Shown: positions 1-8,658, counted from the stretch's first letter. The stretch is 32,368 bases of DNA from JBJELF01 sp051879015 (GCA_051879015.1 JBJELF010000010.1:1-32368); one strand, 5' to 3'. Numbers and translations are program-made. Notes: a model not told the origin generated them from the sequence alone.

Positions 1-984
1 CGCATTTAAAATGCAGCGGGTAAAACTGCCCTCTTCTTTGCTGGACTGCCATCCTGTGACTACAATAGCTCCCTCATTAATGCTAAGGCTTTTGTCAGGA
101 ATCATTAAATCTTCATCAAATTCCATCTTATAACCCAATCCAAAACATTCTGGACAAGCACCAAAAGGATTGTTAAAAGAAAAACTTCTCGGTTCCACTT
201 CATCTACACTAGTACCACAATCTGGACAGGCAAAACTTTGACTCAGCATCATCGTCTCACCATCAATCACATCCACCATCAAAAGTCCATCTGTTAACTT
301 CAGTACATTTTCAATAGAATCTGTCATACGAGGCTCTATGCCATCACGAATCACCAAGCGGTCCACAACAATCTCAATGTTGTGCTTCAAGTTTTTATCT
401 AACTTAATCTCTTCTGATAAATCATATTGATTTCCATCTACTCTCACACGAACATATCCACTTTTTTTCGCTTGTTCCAAGACTTTCTCATGGCGTCCCT
501 TTTTGCCTCGAACCACAGGAGCTAATAACTGAATTTTAGTGCGTTTTGGCAAACTCATCAGTAAATCCACCATCTGATCCACCGATTGCCTGCGAATTTC
601 TCTCCCACATTGTGGGCAATGTACAATACCGATTCGTGCATACAAGAGACGCAGATAATCATAAATTTCTGTTACTGTACCCACTGTAGAACGAGGATTT
701 CGATTGGTCGATTTCTGGTCAATCGAAATAGCTGGTGACAATCCTTCAATACTCTCCACATTTGGTTTTTCCATCTGCCCTAAAAATTGTCGAGCATAGG
801 ACGATAAAGACTCCATATATCTTCTCTGCCCCTCGGCATAAACTGTATCAAAAGCCAGAGAAGATTTGCCCGAGCCACTTACACCTGTAAGTACCACTAG
901 CTCATCTCTTGGAATATCAATGTTAATTCCCTTCAAATTATGTTCTTTCGCACCTCGAATGCGAATATATTGTTTCTCCGACAT
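1..984 (-). CDS. uvrA: UvrA, excinuclease ABC subunit A (N-terminal 328 residues; 3' end outside window)
   Basis: DNA-damage recognition ATPase of nucleotide excision repair, acting with UvrB in the cytoplasm. My translation starts MSEKQYIRIRGAKEHNLKG, has the Walker A motif GVSGSGKSS near residues 31-39, the SLSSYARQFLGQM stretch typical of UvrA, and a CPQCG motif near residue 200. Later comes a CPDCG...CPECFGLGYK pair, the first UvrA zinc module. The reading frame stays open to base 1, so about two thirds of the protein (the second ABC module) lies off the window. The ATG at 984-982 is preceded by GGAGG at good spacing. It follows uvrB by 65 bases with no terminator between them, so the two are probably cotranscribed. 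Identity is secure; only the truncation by the window edge limits the description. Confidence 0.97.
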   Translation of the reverse strand, partial: MSEKQYIRIRGAKEHNLKGINIDIPRDELVVLTGVSGSGKSSLAFDTVYAEGQRRYMESLSSYARQFLGQMEKPNVESIEGLSPAISIDQKSTNRNPRSTVGTVTEIYDYLRLLYARIGIVHCPQCGREIRRQSVDQMVDLLMSLPKRTKIQLLAPVVRGKKGRHEKVLEQAKKSGYVRVRVDGNQYDLSEEIKLDKNLKHNIEIVVDRLVIRDGIEPRMTDSIENVLKLTDGLLMVDVIDGETMMLSQSFACPDCGTSVDEVEPRSFSFNNPFGACPECFGLGYKMEFDEDLMIPDKSLSINEGAIVVTGWQSSKEEGSFTRCILNA

Positions 985-1049
985 GTTTGCCTCCAATATT
1001 TCGTAATAATTCAGTCCAAAGCACAAAATATGCGCTGAACGGTGTATAT

Positions 1050-3032
1050 TTACGATTCAGTCATATATTTCTGTAATGCCAACATTTGATCACGCAGCTG
1101 CATAGCCGCCTCAAAATCAAGCTCTGCTGCCGCCTTACGCATTTTTTTCTCAATCTGTTGAATTAATTTCTTTAATTCCTTTTGACTCATGGACTCTGGA
1201 TCTTTCTCCAACTGATAGGAGACTTCTTCTGCTTTCTTAGAAATACGAATCAAATCGCGTACTGCTTTTTTGATAGTCTGAGGTGTAATTCCATTCGCCT
1301 CATTATAAGCCTGTTGAATCTGACGTCTTCTCATGGTCTCTGTGATGGCTCTTTCCATAGACTCTGTTCTTGTATCTGCATACATAATAACATGTCCATC
1401 TGCATTTCGAGCTGCTCGTCCCACCGTCTGAATTAAAGATGTAGCAGAACGCAAAAAGCCCTCCTTGTCTGCATCTAAGATTGCCACCAGAGCAATTTCT
1501 GGAATATCCAATCCTTCTCGAAGCAAATTAATACCAACCAGTACATCAAACTGATCCAAACGCATATTTCGAATAATTTCTGCTCTCTCCAGAGTATCAA
1601 TGTCAGAATGTAAATACTCCACACGAATTCCGGTTTTCTTAAGATAATCGGTCAAATCCTCCGCCATTTTCTTCGTCAGGGTAGTCACCAACACTTTATT
1701 TTTTTCCTTGACTGTCTTACGAATTTCACCAATCAAATCATCAATTTGTCCCTCAATTGGGCGTACCTCAATATTGGGATCTAACAAACCAGTCGGCCGA
1801 ATCACCTGCTCCACTCTCAACAGTTCATGTTCTTCTTCATAAATATTTGGAGTAGCTGAGACAAACATTATCTGGTCAATTTTACTCTCAAACTCTCCAA
1901 AATTTAATGGACGATTATCCAGCGCAGAGGGCAGACGAAATCCATATTCCACCAAAGTGCGTTTTCTTGACTGGTCCCCTGCATACATACCACGTATCTG
2001 TGGCAGAGTAATATGAGATTCATCTATAATAATCAGGAATTCTTCTGGAAAATAATCAATTAATGTGTAAGGCGGTTCTCCTGCTTTTCCTCCTGACAAA
2101 TGACGTGAGTAATTTTCGATTCCTGAACAAAAACCAGTTTCACGCAGCATTTCCACATCATACATCGTACGCTCTCGGATACGCTGTGCTTCGATGTATT
2201 TATTCTGACCTCTAAAATATTGAATCCGTTCTTCCATTTCCTGCTCAATCGCTTGAGCTGCCGCATCAATCTTCTCTTTTTCCACTACATAATGAGAAGC
2301 TGGGAAAATTGCTACATGATTCAGCCAGCTCTTAACAGCTCCCGTCAACGGATCAAACTCACAAATACGATCTATCTCATCTCCAAAAAATTCCACACGT
2401 ACTGCTCTATCGCCATAGTTAGCTGGAAAAATTTCAACTACATCTCCATGAACGCGAAAAGTACCTCGCTTAAAATCTATTTCATTGCGGTCATATTGCA
2501 TACTGGTCAATTGACGCAGAACCTCATCTCGTTCCTTTTCCATACCAGGACGCAATGAGACTACCATTTCTTTATAATCAATTGGGCTGCCAAGACCATA
2601 AATGCAGGATACCGATGCCACAATAATAACATCCTTTCGCTCTGCTAAGGCAGCTGTTGCCGACAGACGAAGTTTATCAATTTCATCATTAATTGCCGAG
2701 TCTTTCTCAATATAAGTATCAGTCGAAGGTACATAAGCTTCTGGCTGATAATAATCATAATAAGATACAAAATATTCTACCGCGTTTTCCGGGAAAAATT
2801 CTTTAAATTCACTGTATAGCTGCCCAGCCAATGTTTTATTGTGAGCAATAATAAGAGTTGGCTTTTGTAATTTTTCAATGACATTAGCCATAGTAAATGT
2901 TTTTCCAGAGCCAGTCACTCCTAGCAAAGTCTGGAATTGATTTCCTTGCTGAAACCCTTCCACCAGCTGAGCAATCGCTTGCGGCTGATCACCTGTTGGC
3001 TGATATTCCGAATGTAGTACAAATTTACTCAT
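1050..3032 (-). CDS. uvrB: UvrB, excinuclease ABC subunit B
   Basis: Helicase-like damage-verification subunit that UvrA loads and that recruits UvrC. With the start at 3032 the protein is 660 residues, normal for UvrB (about 660-675). Seen in order: the N-terminal TGDQPQAI motif, Walker A GVTGSGKT near residues 38-45, the tyrosine-rich beta-hairpin YYDYYQPEAYVPSTDTYIEKD-type stretch near 92-112 that clamps DNA, the DESH motif near 338, the helicase VI motif QTVGRAARN, and a C-terminal UVR domain (about 620-655) for UvrC contact. An in-frame upstream extension to 3077 exists, but GGAGG sits correctly before the ATG at 3032 and the protein then begins MSKFVLHSEYQPTGDQ as in homologues. A LexA-like box and a promoter lie upstream, suggesting SOS control. 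Confidence 0.98.
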   Translation of the reverse strand: MSKFVLHSEYQPTGDQPQAIAQLVEGFQQGNQFQTLLGVTGSGKTFTMANVIEKLQKPTLIIAHNKTLAGQLYSEFKEFFPENAVEYFVSYYDYYQPEAYVPSTDTYIEKDSAINDEIDKLRLSATAALAERKDVIIVASVSCIYGLGSPIDYKEMVVSLRPGMEKERDEVLRQLTSMQYDRNEIDFKRGTFRVHGDVVEIFPANYGDRAVRVEFFGDEIDRICEFDPLTGAVKSWLNHVAIFPASHYVVEKEKIDAAAQAIEQEMEERIQYFRGQNKYIEAQRIRERTMYDVEMLRETGFCSGIENYSRHLSGGKAGEPPYTLIDYFPEEFLIIIDESHITLPQIRGMYAGDQSRKRTLVEYGFRLPSALDNRPLNFGEFESKIDQIMFVSATPNIYEEEHELLRVEQVIRPTGLLDPNIEVRPIEGQIDDLIGEIRKTVKEKNKVLVTTLTKKMAEDLTDYLKKTGIRVEYLHSDIDTLERAEIIRNMRLDQFDVLVGINLLREGLDIPEIALVAILDADKEGFLRSATSLIQTVGRAARNADGHVIMYADTRTESMERAITETMRRRQIQQAYNEANGITPQTIKKAVRDLIRISKKAEEVSYQLEKDPESMSQKELKKLIQQIEKKMRKAAAELDFEAAMQLRDQMLALQKYMTES

Positions 3033-3089
3033 TGGTTTCCTCCATAAAATCAAAGTTAAGCGAAACAATGTTCTCATTTCTTATGTCTT

Positions 3090-3118
3090 ATTATAGCATA
3101 GAATATAAAAAAAGTACA
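3090..3118 (-). promoter_or_regulatory. Candidate uvrB promoter
   Basis: On the minus strand a perfect -10 TATAAT lies at 3095-3090, 17 bases after a weak -35 (TGTACT, 3118-3113). The -35 lies within the stem of the upstream terminator. The start codon is about 58 bases downstream of the -10. Confidence 0.6.
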
Positions 3119-3149
3119 GAACAAATTGAACATTTGTTCTGTACTTTTT
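3109..3149 (-). terminator. Intrinsic terminator of the ftsH-DUF308 operon
   Basis: Perfect 18-base-pair inverted repeat (3109-3126 with 3132-3149) around a 5-base loop. On the minus strand the stem runs into a seven-T tract. It sits 60 bases after the DUF308 stop codon. Confidence 0.9.
3128..3139 (-). promoter_or_regulatory. LexA/DinR-like SOS box upstream of uvrB
   Basis: Minus strand GAACAAATGTTC fits the Firmicute LexA (DinR) core GAAC-RNRY-GTTC at all core positions; the outer C and G of the Bacillus consensus are absent. It lies just upstream of the candidate -35 of uvrB, a gene commonly under LexA in Firmicutes. It overlaps the left arm and loop of the terminator at 3109-3149, so part of the match is shared with that hairpin. 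Confidence 0.6.
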
Positions 3150-3209
3150 GGGTCTCAATCACTAAGCAAATTACTATAGTACTAGTATATTACTCTCTTC
3201 GCTATTATT

Positions 3210-3752
3210 TTACCATTCTCCTCCCATTTTGCTGAAGGCCGTGATAATGCTGTCGACTCCAAGCAAAATCAAGTAGAAGCCAATAATGAACGCAGCAGAC
3301 AGAAGAGAAAAATAAGGTCGAATAATCATCAAAATGCCCAACACAAGTCCAATAATATTCACAATCAAAGTAAAATAATACATAAGATTTCCAGCTGTAA
3401 AACGAATCATATTCAGATGAGAAAGCCTCGAAATACAATGTGCAATAAACCAGATTGGAAAAAGCAACGACAATATCCATTTCCCCGCTCCAGGATATAC
3501 AAGCAGCATACAACCTGTCATGACACTTAAAACTCCAGTGATCAGTGACACAGTCGGGCCAAAGCCTGTGTGCCGATCAACTCGCACGAAAAATACAACG
3601 TCTGAAATACCTGTAACAATAGCAACCACACCATAAATAACTACGATACTTGTCAGCATACTATCTGGACGAACAAAACTGAAAATTCCAAGCAGAATCA
3701 GCAAAACTCCCGCAATCAGTTCCATCCACCCAAATGTTGAACGTCTTCTCAT
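3210..3752 (-). CDS. DUF308 / HdeD-like membrane protein
   Basis: Small integral membrane protein of 180 residues with about six hydrophobic segments (for example near 9-27, 33-55, 65-85, 90-107, 120-143 and 148-170) and almost no soluble domain. The pattern of short repeated segments such as GVLLILLGIFSFVRPD and GLVLGILMIIRPYFSL is that of the DUF308/HdeD family. HdeD has been linked to acid stress in enteric bacteria, but the biochemical role of the family is not known and I assign none here. Its ATG shares one base with the ftsH stop (TAATG), so translation is probably coupled to FtsH, a membrane protease. It is followed by a strong terminator. Confidence 0.8.
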   Translation of the reverse strand: MRRRSTFGWMELIAGVLLILLGIFSFVRPDSMLTSIVVIYGVVAIVTGISDVVFFVRVDRHTGFGPTVSLITGVLSVMTGCMLLVYPGAGKWILSLLFPIWFIAHCISRLSHLNMIRFTAGNLMYYFTLIVNIIGLVLGILMIIRPYFSLLSAAFIIGFYLILLGVDSIITAFSKMGGEW

Positions 3753-5578
3753 TATGCCTCACTTTCCTTTCTATTCAAAATTTCCATAAATTCATCTCCA
3801 GTAATTGTCTCCTTTTCATAAAGGAACTGTGACAATTCATCCAGTTTTGCTCGGTTTTCCGTCAAAATCTGCTTTGCCTTGCTATGTTGTGTTTTCACTA
3901 ACTCTATTACTTTTTTGTCAATTTCTTTCTGAGTATCAGCTGCACAGCAAAGAGAGGTATCGCCTCCCAAATACTGATTGTTCACCGTTTCCATAGCCAC
4001 CATATCAAATTCTTCACTCATTCCATATCGAGTAATCATAGCACGAGCTAACTTTGTTGCCTGCTCAATATCATTCGATGCACCAGTTGTAATCTCCCCA
4101 AAAACAATTTCTTCCGCAGCTCGTCCTCCTGTCAAGGTTGCAATCTTGTTCTCAATTTCTTTCTTAGTCATCAGATATTTGTCACCCTGCTCTACCTGCA
4201 TCGTATATCCTAATGCACCAGAAGTTCTTGGAATAATTGTAATTTTCTGTACTGGCGCAGAATTTGTCTGCAAGGCAGCTACTAAAGCATGACCAATTTC
4301 ATGATAAGCTACTAACTTCTTTTCTTCATCAGAAAGGACAGCATTTTTCTTCTGATAACCCGCTATAACCACTTCAATACTTTCTTCCAGATCAGCTTGA
4401 TTTACTACAGTACGACCATTTCGCACCGTACGAAGAGCCGCCTCATTCACAATATTGGCAAGTTCAGCTCCAGAAGCTCCAGAAGCCATACGGGCAATAA
4501 CATGAAAATCTACATCATCCGCCACTTTAATTTTCTTCGCATGAACCTTCAAAATCGCTTCACGACCTGCAAGATCTGGAAGTTCTACCGGAACGCGACG
4601 ATCAAAACGACCTGGTCTGGTTAAAGCTGGATCCAAAGATTCTGGACGGTTAGTTGCTGCCAGAATAATAACTCCATTATTCCCTTCAAAACCATCCATC
4701 TCAGTAAGAAGCTGATTTAATGTCTGCTCACGCTCATCATTCCCACCAAATTGTCCGTCACGCTTTTTACCGATAGCATCAATCTCATCAATAAAAACAA
4801 TACATGGAGCCTTTTCTTTTGCCTGCTTAAAAAGATCACGCACTTTAGACGCGCCCATTCCTACAAACATCTCCACAAATTCAGAACCCGAAATCGAAAA
4901 GAATGGTACATTTGCTTCTCCTGCTACTGCCTTTGCCAGCATAGTTTTACCAGTACCTGGAGGGCCTACTAACAAAAGACCTTTTGGCATAGATGCTCCC
5001 ACATCAGAATATTTTGTCGGGTTATGCAGATAATCCACAATCTCAGCAAGATTCTCCTTCGCTTCATCTTCACCAGCCACATCATCAAAGTGAATGCCCT
5101 CTGTGGACTGAACGTAAACTTTTGCATTGCTCTTTCCCATTCCAAAAGCCATAGAATTTTTGCCACCAGCCTGCTCTATGAGTTTTTTACTTAAATATTG
5201 TCCTAATCCTATAAAAATCAGCATTGGAAGTATCACTGTCAAAAAGATACTGAGTAACGGTGACATCGTCTTTTCAATATCTTTTGAAAATTTAGCTCCT
5301 GAATCATAAAGTCTCTGCGTCAATGTTGGATCATCCATAGCTCCAGTCTTATAAATTGCCGAATTTTCTTTATCAGTAAAAATAATCTGAGAATCTTCCA
5401 CCTGCACTCTGCCAATATTCTTTTCTTCAATCATCTCCATAAAAGTTCCATAGTCAACTTCCACTACCTGCCCTTGCAGCAACAGCGGTGAAACGATCAT
5501 ATTGAAGAAAAGAATAATCAATATCACAATTCCGTAATAATAAATTAATGGTTTTTTTGGTGACTTCACTTCTTTCAT
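3752..5578 (-). CDS. ftsH: FtsH, membrane-anchored ATP-dependent zinc metalloprotease
   Basis: Hexameric AAA+ protease that degrades unassembled or damaged membrane proteins and some regulators. The 608-residue protein has two transmembrane segments (about 11-34 and 105-128) flanking an extracytoplasmic domain, Walker A GPPGTGKT at 205-212, Walker B with DEID at 264-267, a second region of homology ending RPGRFDRR near 321-328, and the zinc-binding HEIGH at 426-430. It is somewhat shorter than E. coli FtsH (644) because the C-terminal tail is brief. The ATG is preceded by AAGGAG. It is coupled to the downstream DUF308 gene by a one-base overlap. Here ftsH is not next to hpt/tilS, its common neighbours in Bacillus, so this could be an additional FtsH copy in the genome. 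Confidence 0.97.
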   Translation of the reverse strand: MKEVKSPKKPLIYYYGIVILIILFFNMIVSPLLLQGQVVEVDYGTFMEMIEEKNIGRVQVEDSQIIFTDKENSAIYKTGAMDDPTLTQRLYDSGAKFSKDIEKTMSPLLSIFLTVILPMLIFIGLGQYLSKKLIEQAGGKNSMAFGMGKSNAKVYVQSTEGIHFDDVAGEDEAKENLAEIVDYLHNPTKYSDVGASMPKGLLLVGPPGTGKTMLAKAVAGEANVPFFSISGSEFVEMFVGMGASKVRDLFKQAKEKAPCIVFIDEIDAIGKKRDGQFGGNDEREQTLNQLLTEMDGFEGNNGVIILAATNRPESLDPALTRPGRFDRRVPVELPDLAGREAILKVHAKKIKVADDVDFHVIARMASGASGAELANIVNEAALRTVRNGRTVVNQADLEESIEVVIAGYQKKNAVLSDEEKKLVAYHEIGHALVAALQTNSAPVQKITIIPRTSGALGYTMQVEQGDKYLMTKKEIENKIATLTGGRAAEEIVFGEITTGASNDIEQATKLARAMITRYGMSEEFDMVAMETVNNQYLGGDTSLCCAADTQKEIDKKVIELVKTQHSKAKQILTENRAKLDELSQFLYEKETITGDEFMEILNRKESEA

Positions 5579-5657
5579 AATAAACTCCTTTTCTTTTGAT
5601 ATGTTTCCTCACCATTGTTCACCATAAAAGCAAATCATTTTCACACTTTAATCACTT

Positions 5658-5687
5658 TTTATATGATAGATGAGAGGTTACAATCAA
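5658..5687 (-). promoter_or_regulatory. Candidate ftsH promoter
   Basis: Minus strand TTGATT (5687-5682), an 18-base spacer and TATAAA (5663-5658), about 80 bases before the ftsH start. A GGTTAC/GTAACC inverted repeat overlaps its upstream side. The 5579-5762 gap otherwise shows nothing I recognise. Confidence 0.4.
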
Positions 5688-5762
5688 ACTACTATAATAC
5701 TAGTAACCAAATCGACCAGAATATCAAACAACAATACATTACGCTATTTCAGTCAATATCGT

Positions 5763-6284
5763 TTACTCTACAAAATAAACCCAATTTTCTTTTCTTGGAT
5801 GACAGAGAGGATACTCTCCATCTACATATCCCAATGCACAATGTCCAATGCCTTCATATTCACCTTCAATTCCCAGCGACTTAAGCAATTCCTGCCCTTC
5901 TGGACGTTCAAATTCCTCTTTTGCTCTGTGAACCCAACAACTTCCCACACCTAACTCGTGAGCAGCCAGCATCAAATTACCCATCACCAAACTTCCGTCA
6001 TAGACATGAGTTCTACAATTTTTTTCTGCCAACACAATTAAAATAACTGGCGCACCGTAAAATGGATCTTTCTGAAAACCACCAATCTCTGCATTCCAGC
6101 CAGAAATTTTATCTCGCAATTCCTTGTTTGTGACTGCAATGATGATTGGGGACTGTTGATTTCTTCCAGTTGCCGCATAAGTACCTGCCTCAATAATCTG
6201 ATCCAACACTTCCTTTGAAATCATATCTGGTTTAAATTTACGCACACTTCTTCTTGATTTGATTTGTTCCAATACTTCACTCAT
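5763..6284 (-). CDS. Nitroreductase-family FMN oxidoreductase
   Basis: Compact 173-residue nitroreductase-fold protein. The N-terminal SRRSVRKF near residues 10-17 is the FMN-phosphate contact, followed by the AGTYAATGRNQQSP segment near 33-46 that lines the flavin site, and GSCWVHRAKEEF near 116-127. The C-terminal HCALGYVDGEYP matches the end of the fold. These proteins use NAD(P)H to reduce nitro compounds, quinones or flavins; the substrate cannot be told. The length is at the short end of the family (about 170-220). AGGAGG precedes the ATG at good spacing. It stands between feoB and ftsH as a probable single gene; a long hairpin separates it from feoB. Confidence 0.9.
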   Translation of the reverse strand: MSEVLEQIKSRRSVRKFKPDMISKEVLDQIIEAGTYAATGRNQQSPIIIAVTNKELRDKISGWNAEIGGFQKDPFYGAPVILIVLAEKNCRTHVYDGSLVMGNLMLAAHELGVGSCWVHRAKEEFERPEGQELLKSLGIEGEYEGIGHCALGYVDGEYPLCHPRKENWVYFVE

Positions 6285-6328
6285 GATAAAACCTCCTGAT
6301 ATTTCTTTTATAATAAGCGGGTTCCAAA

Positions 6329-6362
6329 GTCATGCGTTTCATGTTTGCATGGAACGCATGAC
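6329..6362. repeat. 15-bp stem-loop between feoB and the nitroreductase gene
   Basis: Inverted repeat with arms 6329-6343 and 6348-6362 (one G-T wobble) around a TTTG loop. It would end the feo transcript by position, but no T tract follows on the minus strand, so a classic terminator is doubtful. It also covers the place where a -35 for the nitroreductase gene would fall, so it could be an operator. Confidence 0.6.
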
Positions 6363-6388
6363 CTCTTGACCTTGGTATCATAATACAG

Positions 6389-8386
6389 TTAAAATAATAG
6401 ACTTCCCACCTGATATACCAACACGGCACAGCCCCATGCCAACAACAACTGACAGACTACTACACCTAACGTCCACTTCCAGGAACCTGACTCACGCTTA
6501 ATGGTTCCAATAGTAGCTGCACAAGGCGTATATAACAGACAAAATACCATTAGAGCATAGGCATTCACTGCTCCAAACTGGTATTGAGAAAGAGTGTTTA
6601 CCATCTGCGCCATACCCTCAGCAGAATTCACATTAGCTACACCAAAGAGTACTGAAAAGCTGGAAACTACCACTTCCTTTGCAGAGATACCACTGATGAG
6701 TGCCACCGCAATCTGCCAACAGCCAAGTCCAGCCAATGAAAGAGCTGGTTCCAATCCCTTTCCAATCATTGCTCCAAAGCTAGCAGACACATCGGTGGTC
6801 ATGCCAGTAAAATTGAAGTTTAATACAAACCATAAAATAATAGAAGCTAAGAAAATCGTAGTACCTGCCTTGCTTAGATAATCCTTTACCTTTTCCCAGA
6901 CATAAATCCATACTGTATGAGCATTTGGAATCTTGTACTCCGGCAATTCGATAAGCAGCAGATTATTTTGCTTCGCCTTTGTCGCCTTTCCAGTGATAAA
7001 AGCAATTAAAATTGCCATAAAAATACCAATAACATACAAAGAATATGACACAATCATGGCATTGTTTCCAAAAAACATCTGAGAAAACAGCACATAGATT
7101 GGCAGTCGCGCCGAACAGGACATGAAAGGCGTCAAAAGAATAGTACGCATACGATCCTCCTTACGCTCCAGAGTTCGGGTTGCCATAATCGCCGGTACTG
7201 TACAGCCAAAGCCCAATACCATCGGTAGAAACGCCTTGCCTGAAAGTCCCATCTTACTCATAATACTATCCATAACATAGGCTACCCGCGCCATATAGCC
7301 GCTGTCTTCCAAAAAAGCTAACGCCAAAAATAAAATAAAAATATTGGGCAAAAAGGTTAAAATTCCTCCCACACCAGCAATGATTCCATCTACCACCAAA
7401 CTGCATATCCAGTCGCTAACATGGAAAAATTCCAACAAATTTAAGGCAAAGACAGAAATCCATTCCAAGGCTATCTCAAAATATCCTTTCAAGAAATCTC
7501 CCACCGTAAAAGTAAAGAAAAAGACCAGCGCAATAATCGCCAAAAAGGAAGGAAGCCCCCATATCGGATGAACTAACAGACGATCCACCCGATCAGTCCA
7601 AGCTGATTTTTCCTCATGATGAAACAGACATTCCTTGATAATTTCCTCTATGTAGTCGTATTTCTGATTGATAATTTCTTTTTCATAGCCTCGGTCAATG
7701 ATATGGTCAAGGTCCACTGGATGATCTTTTATCACAGTTTCGTCCTGCTCCAATAATTTGATTCCATGCCAACGCAAAATCTGATGATCCTCACCATATT
7801 CTTTACTGATTACTGCCGAGATTTGACGAATTTTCTCCTCAATGCCAGCATCATACTTTACGATGGCCTCATCTGGAACCTCCTTGTAATGATGAACTAC
7901 TGCATGCATTAAGGTATTTAATCCAGTCTTCTTCCTCGCTGACACTGGTACCACAGGAATATTTCCCAACATTTCTGGAAGGCGATGTAAATCAATTTCC
8001 AGTCCTCGTTCTTCTACAATATCCATCATATTGAGTGCCAGTACTACCGGCTTACCCAGTTCCAACAGCTGCAATGTCAGATACAGATTTCGCTCCAACG
8101 AGGATGCATCCACAACATTCACAATTACATCAATACCTTCTGAAAGAATCTCTCGTCTCGAAACCTTTTCCTCCATCGAATAGGAAGTAAGACTGTAAAT
8201 ACCTGGCAAATCCACCAGAATCATTTCCGTTCCCTGATAGGAGAAATGACCTTCCTTTCGCTCCACGGTAACGCCTGGCCAATTGGCAACCTTTAAATTT
8301 GCTCCTGTATAAGCATTAAACAATGTAGTCTTACCGCAATTAGGATTGCCTGCAAAAGCCACACGGATTTCTTTTGGCTCATGCAT
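6389..8386 (-). CDS. feoB: FeoB, ferrous iron transport GTPase/permease
   Basis: Iron(II) importer of the cytoplasmic membrane with an N-terminal G domain. G1 GNPNCGKT is at residues 13-20, G3 DLPG at 59-62 and G4 NMMD at 119-122; a helical regulatory domain follows to about 250. The membrane part carries the two Gate regions (VLGFGCTVPAIMATRTLERKEDR-type stretch near 385-410 and SGISAKEVVVSSF near 555-567). At 665 residues it is shorter than E. coli FeoB (773), as is usual for clostridial forms. The start overlaps the feoA stop by 8 bases, giving translational coupling. Regulation should come from the promoter upstream of feoA. Confidence 0.97.
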   Translation of the reverse strand: MHEPKEIRVAFAGNPNCGKTTLFNAYTGANLKVANWPGVTVERKEGHFSYQGTEMILVDLPGIYSLTSYSMEEKVSRREILSEGIDVIVNVVDASSLERNLYLTLQLLELGKPVVLALNMMDIVEERGLEIDLHRLPEMLGNIPVVPVSARKKTGLNTLMHAVVHHYKEVPDEAIVKYDAGIEEKIRQISAVISKEYGEDHQILRWHGIKLLEQDETVIKDHPVDLDHIIDRGYEKEIINQKYDYIEEIIKECLFHHEEKSAWTDRVDRLLVHPIWGLPSFLAIIALVFFFTFTVGDFLKGYFEIALEWISVFALNLLEFFHVSDWICSLVVDGIIAGVGGILTFLPNIFILFLALAFLEDSGYMARVAYVMDSIMSKMGLSGKAFLPMVLGFGCTVPAIMATRTLERKEDRMRTILLTPFMSCSARLPIYVLFSQMFFGNNAMIVSYSLYVIGIFMAILIAFITGKATKAKQNNLLLIELPEYKIPNAHTVWIYVWEKVKDYLSKAGTTIFLASIILWFVLNFNFTGMTTDVSASFGAMIGKGLEPALSLAGLGCWQIAVALISGISAKEVVVSSFSVLFGVANVNSAEGMAQMVNTLSQYQFGAVNAYALMVFCLLYTPCAATIGTIKRESGSWKWTLGVVVCQLLLAWGCAVLVYQVGSLLF

Positions 8387-8612
8387 GCTGTGTCACCTCC
8401 TTCACAATGATACCCTGAATCAAGTCCCGTCCCAATGCCCAACGGCTGCCGCGCACACGGATAATCATTGCCCCTTTTTTGCGGCGAGTCAACACAGAAA
8501 TGATTGCTCCCTCAGTTAATCCAATAGCCTGAAGCCGACGCATCACGCCCTGTTCTAGCGAAATATTCTCTACTGAATAGTTTGCACCTATTTTTCCATC
8601 TACTAATGTCAT
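8379..8612 (-). CDS. feoA: FeoA, small SH3-like partner of FeoB
   Basis: Cytosolic accessory protein of 77 residues with the SH3-like FeoA fold. The core is RRLQAIGLTEGAIISVLTRR near residues 25-44, followed by MIIRVRGSRWALGRDLIQGI, the usual end of the family. It overlaps feoB by 8 bases. The ATG at 8612 gives a normal FeoA N terminus, but the only good ribosome binding site (GGAGG, 8641-8637) is 24 bases upstream; a perfect 6-bp hairpin fills the gap (separate entry). No ATG, GTG or TTG lies in frame closer to that site. Confidence 0.92.
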   Translation of the reverse strand: MTLVDGKIGANYSVENISLEQGVMRRLQAIGLTEGAIISVLTRRKKGAMIIRVRGSRWALGRDLIQGIIVKEVTQHA

Positions 8613-8641
8613 ATTCTTACAGCAGATTATTCTGCTCCTCC
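8610..8641 (-). promoter_or_regulatory. feoA ribosome binding site, intervening hairpin and start codon
   Basis: Minus strand order: GGAGG (8641-8637), hairpin AGCAGA-ATAA-TCTGCT (8636-8621), GTAAGAAT, then ATG (8612-8610). The linear spacing of 24 bases is too long for efficient initiation; with the 6-bp hairpin formed, the remaining spacing is 8 bases. The sequence is seen directly; the role in translation is inference. Confidence 0.55.
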
Positions 8642-8658
8642 TTCTAAGGCACAGCTAC

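Noticed and set aside
3173..5705. Near-identical 15-base words (ACTATARTACTAGTA) at 3173-3187 and 5691-5705 on either side of the ftsH operon
   Set aside because: 14 of 15 matches between two AT-rich words is expected by chance in a window of this size; no other repeat structure accompanies them.
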